A stretch of DNA of 64,000 bases, from contig KL647288.1 of NCBI GenBank assembly GCA_000727475.1, positions 5,818,446-5,882,445 of the forward strand, read 5' to 3'. Positions 48,083-58,800 of the stretch are shown here, one piece after another. The first letter of the stretch is position 1. Each line of letters begins with the position of its first letter. A program made the translations under genes and the position numbers. The DNA is from Sarcocystis neurona. Its lineage: Eukaryota; Apicomplexa; Conoidasida; Eucoccidiorida; Sarcocystidae. The notes beneath the pieces are model-generated. The model was not told where the DNA came from and made no database searches. It saw nothing but the letters and a program-made list of their open reading frames with translations.

Positions 48083-50822
48083 TTGTGAAGAGATCCAGCA
48101 AAATGCGGAAATGTTGGGATGTGACTGTGAACTGGCGAGTAACCACTTGAACTTGCACGTTTTTACCTCGTAGTACGCATTCAATGGCATCTGGAATCTG
48201 TACTTGCTACTATCTGCCTATCATTTCATTGATCTATCTACTGACCTCTCCTCCTATTTTGTAGAACTTGTCTTTCTCTACGTGTTTACCTATATATACA
48301 TGGAGAGGTCCTCCGGGGGGGACGCTGGGTAATAAAGCACGGAACGGTTCCCTACGACCGTGATCATTAATCCTTACACATGTAGACGCGCACATTTACC
48401 GTGCTACTGGCGTCGTTCTCGTCCGAGCACGTACGCGGTAGTAAGCTGTGACGCAGCAGCTTCTTGCAACGTTGAGTGAACTTTGTACCACCAGCAGCGG
48501 ATCGTCCCATTTTTACCACATTGTTTGCTCGCAATGTAGATCAGGGCTGGCAGAGAACGAATCCACAAAGTGACGAGGAAGAGGGTCAGGCAAAAGAGAA
48601 GTGGAGGGTGGCTGCATCCGCTGCCTGGCACACGAAGCAGTGTGTTTTATAACGTAAACGGACAGGAGTCTACTGGTGCGTTTACACATACGCAGGTACG
48701 TGCCCGTTTCCCCCATTTAGTAGACGACGTGATGTGAATCTGTGCATATCGATATGTGTACGCTAGTATGTTTATATATTCCGGATGCTCGCTAACATGA
48801 GCGCTGATGCCGTCGGTGTCGATGCGCCAGTTTATGCGTGTGTTCTCGATCCGATTTTGCGTGATAGCGGTGGCAGTAGCACTGGTAGTGACAGCTGTGA
48901 CGGTGGCGGCAGTGGTGGCAGTGCTACAGGCCCGGCAACTGTGGCAGGCCTCGCGGATAGTGCCTGTGTGGCGCAGCTGCATCTCCCGCCCCCCAAACGT
49001 CTCAAGTAATACCAGACGTGTCGATGAGCGTAAATTTCTGGAATATTCAGTTTCTAGTCTCCACTCTTGAGCGTGTATGACGTATCTTCCCCTTTTAAGT
49101 GTCTAGACTCGATGTCTCGGTGCTGTTTATAGCTGTTCTTGACGTCTTTCGTCCGGGCTGACAAAGTGTCGCTGTCGTCCCCGAAGTTTCAATGCGATCT
49201 GTCTTTCTTCCGCGTTTCGCCGGCGACAGTCTACAGCGTTCAAGTAGTCCACCCTTCCAAATGAACGACACGAGGCCGTTCGCCGCACTAACCATCAGTG
49301 GCGGCAGTCAGCGAAACACACTCTGCGGCGTACGTATACCAGAAGCTTGGCTAGCTGTAAATGCCATGCGGCGGTACCGTTCGTGTCCTAGACCAGGCCC
49401 CGAAGAAGCAGAGTAAGAGAAGTCTGCGGTGTCCGCGGGATGCCGTAAGTACAATTTGCACTGAAGCTTGCGGTCGCGTGACTGCCACCCTCTTCGCGTC
49501 CTAACACTGTCCGCAGAGCAGGGAGGAAACTGCCCGTAGGCCGTATGTAAGGAATACCGCAGAGGAATCAGAATACGCTGCTCATCGGAAATACGGGAGG
49601 GAAGCACGGTTTGCGTAGCACGCAGTTTGGCTGTCTATAATCGCCCTCCCCCGCGCACGTGGTCGGCAAAAGCAGGTGGCAAGTATCGGCTGCCACCCGG
49701 CTTTACTACACTACCTCTCTGCTCCGCAGGCACTCTCCATCGTCCTGCGCTGGCGACTCATCACCGAGGAAGAGAGAAACGGAGGAGGACGCAGCTGACC
49801 CGTGCCGATTCATAAGATTGTCGGAGATGTTTTCACGATTTGTCTTAGGATGCTGTCGTCCGGACGCGCATGGCGTCTGCACTACGTAAATCAGAAGCTC
49901 TGCACTTTCGATGTATACCTTCGACGTCGACACGTCCCTACGGTTTTCTGTTCCGGTGTTCGCGGGGTACTCTACAGAAAGCACACTCATGCGACGAGTG
50001 TAGCGTTGTAAAGGAATTATTTTCGTTCTCGCTCTGCCGCACGGCAGAGGACCACCTTTTCTCTATATCCGTACGGCCCCCGTCAGCTGCTGGCGTACAC
50101 TCGCGTACTATCAAAACCTAACAATCTGGTCTTAAGAAAATTCACAACCTCCTGGGTAGAACCATCCGGCCGAACGTAAACTGCATGCTGGTGTGAACTT
50201 GTATATTTCGCGTTTTTATTGTGCGTCTACGTATATACATGTATGTGCATGTATAATGGTTTCAGTCTGCCATCCTCGCGTTTACCTGCCCGTACGAGCG
50301 TGTAGCAGGGTTTTAGACCTATAGTTCACCTGGACACGTTGTATGTCTGCACTGGATCTTTATTTTATACGCATGTGTGTCTTACATGGTTTCCGTGAGT
50401 GTCCAGGCGCAGAACACTGCTGTCGCTCCCGAACGTCCTGCGCGAATCAACGGTAAAGGGACATTGTCTGCACTAGAGTCAAATGCCTTCAGTTGTACTG
50501 GTGACCTCCCGTTACTTTTTTCTTGGTGCAACTAGTACCCTCGGTTGACTCAAAGCATTTTACTAGGCTTTGTATGAACCTCCTGCTGAAGCTCCTTCAC
50601 TTAAAGCACAATTGATTCTTCCTGAAGTGCAGCAGCATGTTAGTAAATGCAGAGTTCCCAGTGCTTGCCGTCTTATCGACGTGAATCCTGTTCTGCCGTG
50701 GGGCCTTCTTTTTTCGATATCCGTGTCGTCCTTGTTGTGTCTGAAAGTCTGTGTTCGGTTATTGATCGACTGTGGTACTCCTTTTTCTTCTGAGCCTTCT
50801 CAAGCGGCTATACGGTGCCAGC

Positions 50823-52886
50823 ATGGCGTGTGCCGCTCGACGTTCTTCGACGTCGGACGGGGACGCCTCCTCAAAAGAATCGTCCTCTCCTTCTTCGTCT
50901 TCGGTTTGTTCCTTAGCGTCTCACTCTTCACCGTCACCTTCCTTTCCTTCCTCTGTATCCGTCTCTGAAGTAGCACTTTTGGGTACCCCAGAGGTGAGAT
51001 CTAGAGAAAAGGCAGACGCGAATGGAAGTACAGACCGCCTTTGCGTCGCAAGCGATCAGCAGCACCACGGCGGCTTGCCAGCGGCACTGGCACCGCCCGG
51101 AACAGAAGCAGCACATTCAGTAAGAGCAGAAGACGCAGACGCAGCGGAGGCCGCAGCAGCAGTAGTAATAGGAGCAGCACCATCACGAGAAGGACCAACA
51201 GCCAGCGCAGGAGAAACGGCAGGAATAACAGCACACAGGGAGACAGCAACGCCAGCAGAAGGTGGAGAAGCAGCGTCGGATGCAGCTTCAGGAAGGACAG
51301 CAGCACCAGTAGGAAGCAGCGAAGAAGGAGACTGTAAGGCTAAAGGCGGCGGCAATCGGAGCAGCGGCAGGATAATAGGAGAGGTGAGCAGGACCGACGA
51401 AACACAGAACTGGGGAAGTGTACTTCCTCCTACCATCAGCGGGAGCCCAAGCAACGCAGGTGGTGTGAGTTTTTGTGAAAGGACGATTGAACAGACTGCG
51501 CCGTCGAGTGCTTTCTGTGGCAGCCGCAGCATCGTCGGACACAGGGGCTCAAGTAGGAGTCCAGAGGACAGCAGCAGCGACAGACAATTGACGCGTGGCA
51601 CGGACGGCAGCAGCCGCCCTACTGAGAACCTTGAAGACGCAACAGCTGCGTTTTTTTTCAGCAACAGCAGCAGCAGTTGCACCAGCAACAGCGCAGCAGG
51701 CGTGAGACCGCGTGCGACGGAAGACGACTTGGCTGACATAGGTGCACACCAGAAACAGCAGAGACTTGTCCAAAGGGGAGAGTATCGTGCAGGCACTTGC
51801 GAGAGCAGCAGTACCAGCAGCATGAGGAGTGACAACGGGAGGGGCAGCTGTGACAGCAGCAGCTCTCGAAATGCGCTGACTACAAGCAGCTGCAGCACGG
51901 GGAGCAGCGGCAGCTGCACAAGCGTTAGCAGTGACTGCGCCATTTCTGCAGCTCGAGAAAGCAGCTACAAGAACGACCTTAGTGTGTTAGCTGCAGGAAA
52001 TGACAATAGTACCAGCACCAGCAGCGGTTCGCGGTCGCCGACCTTTGCAGCAGAGAGCGGAAGCAGCAAGACGTCTAGCCACCTGCCAGGTGCAACAGAC
52101 AACAGTTGTATTAACCGCTGCAGTAGTGCGTGTCCCATTCCGTCCTTGGACGACAGGAGCTGTTGCAGGGGAACGATGGGGAGCGAGAGCGACAAGGCAG
52201 GAGGCAACAGCAGCTGCTGCAGCGCCGTGTTGAAGAGCAGTGGCAGCAGCATATCGGATGTAGTAGGAAGCGGTTTCACAAGTTGCGAAGGTGGTGAAGA
52301 GAACGGCCATCAGGGAGACGGGGATGGCGCTGCTGTTTCTGCTGCGACGGTGGCAGTAGACACTGCTGATGCTGCGGCGGTGGTAGTGGACACTCCTGCT
52401 GCTGCGGCGATGGCAGTCGACACTCTTGCTGCTGCGGCGATGGCAGTGGACACTGCTGCTGCTGCGGCGGCGGTGACAGTGGACACTGCTGCTGCTGCGG
52501 CGGCGGTGACAGTGGACACTGCTGCTGCTGGTGCGGCGGTGGCAGTGGACACTGCTGCTGCCGCTGTTGTGGTGGCGGACGCCGCTGGTGCTGCGACTGC
52601 CGCCGCAGCAGCTACGACACCACCACCTGCGGCAGCCAGTGACCGCAACTCGGAGAAAAACGTGCAGGAACGTCGAGCTGGGAGAGGCGAAGAGGAAGAT
52701 GAGGAGGAGGAAGAAGAAGAGGAAGAGGAAGAAGAAGAGGAAGACGTCCCTCGCATATCCCTCACAGTGAAATGGAATAGTAAACTTTATGACGTATCTC
52801 TCACGCTTCCAGACTACGAATGTTTCTCTGTCGCCGATCTCAAAGAGAGACTGCAGCAGCAACTCTCCGTTCCTGCAGACAAGCAA
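50823..52886 (+). CDS. UBLCP1: UBLCP1 exon 1: long low-complexity N-terminus and start of ubiquitin-like domain
   Basis: Residues 1-688. The start is the first ATG (MACAARRSSTS) in an AGC-ATG-G context; the frame is open about 17 codons upstream without another ATG. Residues to about 640 are Ser-, Ala- and Gly-rich with an AVDTAAAA-type repeat and a run of about 20 Glu. The ubiquitin-like fold then begins. The donor is CAA|GTGCGT. Whether all of this is translated is untested, but the conserved end is in the same frame. Confidence 0.85.
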
Positions 52887-55800
52887 GTGCGTCTCTCTGT
52901 CTCTCTTGTTCAAAACAGCACCTGTAACGCATATATATATATGTGTATAGGTATGTATATATATAGAGAGGGGTGTGTAGTTGGTATAAAAATATGTGTA
53001 TATGATATGCACGCATTTGTGGAGTCAAACACACAAACACTTCTGCTATATATATGTGGGTTGATCAATGCGCACGCTTGTGTACCACGCATACGCACAT
53101 GTAAGCTACTATATATATACATATATATAAATATATATTATACATCTATAAGCTACGTCTGCATGTGTATATACATATATATACAGTGTATGTGTACATA
53201 TGTACAATGTACATATATGATATTCATACATGATTGAATGTGAATATTTTTTCATACATGTATGCAACAAAGACAAAGGGACACATACACTTTTGAAAAG
53301 TGTGTATATACATGTGTTTAGGTTCATATATTTAATTAGCGTACATGTGTGGTGGTGATTAATGAGTTTGGTAGATGTGTTTAAAACCCACATGCATTTT
53401 TGTGTGACCCGTCCACGCGCATATATGAGAGAACTATTGATACGAGTTCTTCTTTCAGACGATGACGCCGGCCCGGGTACTTCTCTCGAGAAAGGTGTAA
53501 AGTGGAAGTGATGTACTTTGTTCAAAGTAGCTAAAGGAAGAGACGTATTTTGTTCAGTAGCAGTGGTTTTTTCATTTCAAGAGTCAGCCGGATGTGGGCT
53601 GCATTTGAAGCTCCTGCGCCTCGTAATGACGTGCTGCTGCGGCTTTCATTCATTTTCTCTTTCTCATGTGAGGTTTTCTCTGCCCGTCTTGTCCATACAT
53701 ATCTTCCTCATCGCATATGTTGCGATGAGGCGGCGATAAAAACGTAAATATATACATATACATACATATATGGGGACATATGTATATGTGTGTGTTTGTC
53801 TGGGACTACGTATACATGGGCGTGTACATGGATGCAGGTGCGAGAAGGAGTGTGTATTCAAGGGTAGCGTATACACTTGTTAGTATGCATGTCTACACGT
53901 CTTACTGAGTGAATACGAAGACATGGACATGCGACTACACAACGGTAGAAACTTATGCGTGACAAGACGTAGATTCGCAGGTATATGCAAACATACGTGC
54001 AAGAACATAAATAGTTCTATATACATTTCTGTGCGATTGTCTACTCAGAATATGTCCTCATAACGAAGCGCTCACATGTATGTATATACATATATGAGTG
54101 ATGTGTATGGGCTTCTACCAGAATGAATCACATGTGGTCTACGGGTGCTGTGGCTTCGTCCAGAGATAACTCGGCTTGTCTCCGCATCCATTTAGATTTA
54201 ATCTGCGGACGCCTTCAACGTGTGTGTCTCTCTACATTTGTTAATCCTCGTCTCCGTCCGTCTCCGTGGAAGAATCGATTCACTCTCTGTAGGCAGCTCG
54301 ACTTTCTCGTGATGACGTCTTTGAATTCGAGGCTCTACTTCTTGTGCGGCTGCTGACACGTGTGCGTCTGTCTTTCATGTCTAGACGTATGTCTACGTAT
54401 TTGTCAATATATTTACATCGGTATACGTGTATTTTTTTCTTTGATATCCTTCTGTCTTCATATTTCCTTCGTGAACTTCTATACTGTGTCTATTCGCCCC
54501 TATACGTGTGTAGTCCTCCATAAATACATATCGAAATGTCTCTGTGCAGTTATGTAGCTGTGCACGAACATGTTTGTCTCTCCATCTTTCCGCGCGTATA
54601 TGTGTGTATGTATCTAAACGTATATGGCTGCAGTTGTATGTGCGTCTGTGTCTTTCTGTATCTGCGTGTGTGTGTGTGTGTGTGTCTCGCTCTGTGTGTA
54701 TCTCTGTGTACATATCCACCTTTTGATCTCTCTCTGCGAATCTCGTATCTGTCTACTTATCTAAACACCGCTCTAGCTACTGTGGAAGCAAAGTTTTCTT
54801 TCTGCCTAAATGTTTGTGTCTCATGTCGTTTTGCAGCTGTCCCTTCCCCTCTCTGTCTCTCGCTCTTCTTGGGTCGCTGCATATACACACGGACATAAAT
54901 CTGTCTGACCTTGAGCTGTCCCTCGATATTCCTGTTCTCTCTGCTATCCACTGTGTACCTATGTCTTTATCTGTACCAGCAAGCACATAAGTAGTAACAT
55001 ATAAACTTATTGATGTGTAGACTGCAGGGTTACCCCTTTCTATACATATTTATCTCACTGTTTGTATCTGTCGCTAAATATGTGTGTATAGCTACGAGAA
55101 GCGAGATGCTGCCGCTCCTTTCGTTGCTGCTCCTGTAGCTACTTCTGCGGCTGCTGCGACTGCTGTTGGTGGCGCTGTTGTTCTCGGAGTTGCTCCGGCT
55201 GCTGTTCCTGTTGCTCCTGCTGTTATTGGTGTTGCTGTTGCTGTTCCTGCTGCTGCTGCTGTTCTGCTGCCACTGCCGTTGGTGTGTTCCCATTGCTGCT
55301 GTTGCTGTTGCTGGCGTACCTTTTATAGTACAGCTGTGGAGTTTTTGTTACTGTTGCTGCTGTTGCTGCTGCTTCTTCCGCTGCTATTCCTGCTACTGTT
55401 GTCGTTACTGCTGCTGCTGTTCCTGCTGCTGTTGTCGTTACTGCTGCTGCTGTTATTACCGCTGCTGCAGAAGCTCCTTGGAATTACGAACGCAGCAGGA
55501 GGGCGTGCGGCGGATAGCGACCTGCTGCAGCACCTCAAATTTAAAAAAGACAAGCAGCTCTTGTTGATCGGCAGCAGCGACGCAGATCTTCTTGCTGCTG
55601 CTGCTGCCCATGCTGCTGCTGTGGCTCTTACCCATTCCGTACGCGCGACACTGGAACGCAACAGCTGAAAATCTTTCGTTTCAAAAAATCTACACCTGGG
55701 TGTTTCTCTGGATAAATCTACAAAGTAGTATCATGCTTGAAGGTGTGGTTATTATTTAGTATACGCGAACACACAGGATCGTATTGTAACAGAAACGGGA

Positions 55801-58800
55801 ATCGCACATACACATATGCATATATATATATATTTATGTCCTTATGCTCTTAGACGCGTTGACGCGCGAATCTAGAGCCACACCTGTGTGCCGGGCTCGC
55901 TCTCGACGTATAAATATGTATATATATATATGCGCGCACACATACGTATATGTATATATATATATATGTTGAGACAGATTTTGAGGGAGAAAGAGACATC
56001 TACTCACCTGGGTGCACTCCCACGTCCGTGCGTGCGTGTGAGAAGATAATTGTATATTCTGAAGAGTCATACATTTATATATATATATCTGGACGTATAT
56101 ATATATATATATATGCACGCGCTTACAGGTATTGTATGTGTGTATATATATGAATATATGAAAAGTATTCCTGCTGCAGAAGAAAGTAATTGTGGACACA
56201 TTCTCTGTCTGTAAGTAGTCGATACAAGTGTACACGTCTGCCGAATACATGCGTTAGCGCGTGTAAAATTGTATGCGTATATACCTACGCATATATATAT
56301 GTATATATAGATGAATGTACACATATATGTGTATATATGTACATGTATATATGTATAAACTCACACACAGACAGAGACACAGATACGTACTTGCGTATGT
56401 TGTATTCACGTGTGTGTATATACACACAGGTGTACACACGTAGGTACACACACGTACACACACACGCGTACATATATATATATATATACATACGCATTTA
56501 TACACATGTATGTATTACACAGACTTGCGTATATACATATGCATAAGCAGGTAGACACACGCACACACACATATGTATTCACTTCTACACATGTAGTTAC
56601 TCAGAAAGAATAGAAATTGGCTGCGCACTTGTAGAACTGCGTGTGCTGCGTGCAACAGGGGAGAAATTAATACACAGCTAGGTGTGACGTACGTATGTAT
56701 ACGGCGTGTCCGCATCTATTTATATATATAAATGAGTACGTGGGTGTGTGTAGCAGCAGCTCGTTCGGTCACACATGGGGTTCGTCCACGACGCCCTAGC
56801 AACTGTCCTTTCCCTTTCTGCTGCTTTGCCGTGGCAGTACGCACATGTCTGACGCTTGCTGCCGCTGCTTTGTACGTGGGCAGGCAGTCTTGGCGCTGCA
56901 TCTGTTGTTCCTCCTCTGCAGTTGCGCAGATCTTCTGCGTCGCTGCTACTGCTGCTTCAGTAAAACTCGGCCCTCCGGGCGCTGGCTGCTGTCGCTGCTG
57001 CAGCACCGGGTGACGCTGCTGCGTCTTTTTTTCTGCGTCTGTGCTGCCGGTGCCGCTCCACTTGCACGCATCTTTCTTTCTCGTGGCTGCTGGGGTTGCC
57101 GCCTCCTCCAGCCCTTTGCCGCGTTGTTCTTGCCTGTTCACTGCTACAGGTTGTCAACGACTTCGCAAACACAGCAGCAGCCCCCGCCGTAGAGGTGGAC
57201 GACCTGCGCTCGCCGCTTCATCTGCAGCGCCTTGAGAAAGTCGTTGCTGATACCCACCTCCAGTTGCTGCATCCTCCACGGGAAGGAAAGAAGCTCCTCG
57301 TTCTTGATCTTGACTATACTCTTTTTGATTGCAAATCTCGTGAGATATTCGTCTCTCTCTTCCTGAAGCACCGAGCGTACACCCACATCTTTGCGATAGC
57401 GCTTTTTCAATCGGCAGAGGACGCAGGTGCTCTAGGCGTGTCCATATATGTATATAGGTACATGAGTACGTAGAGAGAGAGAGGAAAAGTGTGTGAAAGT
57501 GCGTGCGTACGTATGTGTACACGTGCGTACATTTTCTGGATAGAGAGAAAGGAGAGAGCAGAAATCGACTTTGTTAGCGTAGGAAACAGACGTTTTTCAG
57601 CCATGAGCTAGTGGTTCTGTTCTCCTGGCGAGGCGATGGCCGTAGTCTTCAGTTTCTATGTGATAAAATTCGAGGCTTCCGTAGTGGGGGTGTTGGACTG
57701 TAATAACTACATAGCTTTCTTCGCAGACGGAAAATCAATTCTTCTGTTATTTTCTGTTGTATAATGGAAAATCAACTCATCTGTCTTTCTTCGTCTTTTG
57801 ACGAGGTTTTTTTCTTGTTCGTAACGAGAAATCACCTGGTCCGTTTTCTTCTTTCAAAAGTGCCTTTTCTCGGTGGATGCGGGAAATCGACTCGGTCTGT
57901 TTTCTGCTGTCTTTGAGAAAGTCCTTTTCTCGGTCGAATAGTGGAAACTCCACTGGCCACTTCGGTTCTTCGTCTTTTGAGAAGTTATTCATTACGACAA
58001 AGACGAAAAGTGAGCTGTCTTGTTTTTTCAGTCCTGTAGAAGATTTCTTTCTCACGATCGCCTCGCGGGTGCTGCTCTTTCTGCTGCAGTTGCTGGCAGC
58101 ATGGACGATTTGAAACGCCCGTTCTTGGACGAATTTATGGAGGTGAGGATGCGCGTGACGGGGTGTACGTACACCGCAAAGACGGAGAGAAGAGGAAAAT
58201 GCGGAATCTGTGGTATATTTCACCTCCTGCAGGGAAACGGTGTGTGCTCGCACATCTATAACGTCCAAAGCCGTCGGCCCCCTCACCATGTGTGTGTACA
58301 TCTATAGGTGCCACCTAAGGACCCGGTCTCCTCAAAATTCGTATTTTTATTCGTGATTATTTGCCTTTTCTCGTATGTCTGTGCGTAGTTTCTTATTTCT
58401 TTGTCTCTCTTTCTCTCGCTCGCTTCGCAGACACGTGGTGAGGTCCCCTTCCGCACAGAGGACATTTCCTCCCCGCTGCAGCAACAGTGTTAGCGCGTGT
58501 TCTCGACTTCCGCACAAATGTTGGCGTCGGCGAGTGTACGTACACCGCACGCTTAACTGCCGTACTTTTTTACACGCAAGTGAATATATCGGGGTAGAGC
58601 GACGTACATCGCCCCGCAGTGGCGCGATGCTACACACAGCGGCGCGCATGGACACGACGGTGCAGAGGGGGAGTTCGAAGCCTTCGACATTTAAAGCGGT
58701 GTATACGGCTAAAAGGGGAGATCTTTCGGGAAGAAGATTTGCAAGCACATATGGAAGGTATCTTTGTAGAGGGATGTATAGGGCTAGAGGAAAATCTTTT

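Larger units (their letters stand above)
45845..50822. other. Intergenic region between PP2Ac and UBLCP1
   Basis: 5 kb holding the PP2Ac 3' flank and the UBLCP1 promoter, neither delimited. Repeat density is low apart from 46290-46400. Weak ORFs: 46394-46642 (plus strand, tail RRDELSELYKSTFLRQKF), 47615-48082 (plus, see next entry), 48785-49009 (plus, Gly/Ser-rich), 49706-49990 (minus). None has a recognised domain. Confidence 0.5.

Noticed and set aside
48086..48110. About 20 bp resembling the first bases of the window (GAAGAGAYCCAGCAAAATG)
   Set aside because: Similarity does not extend beyond this short word, so a shared repeat family cannot be claimed.
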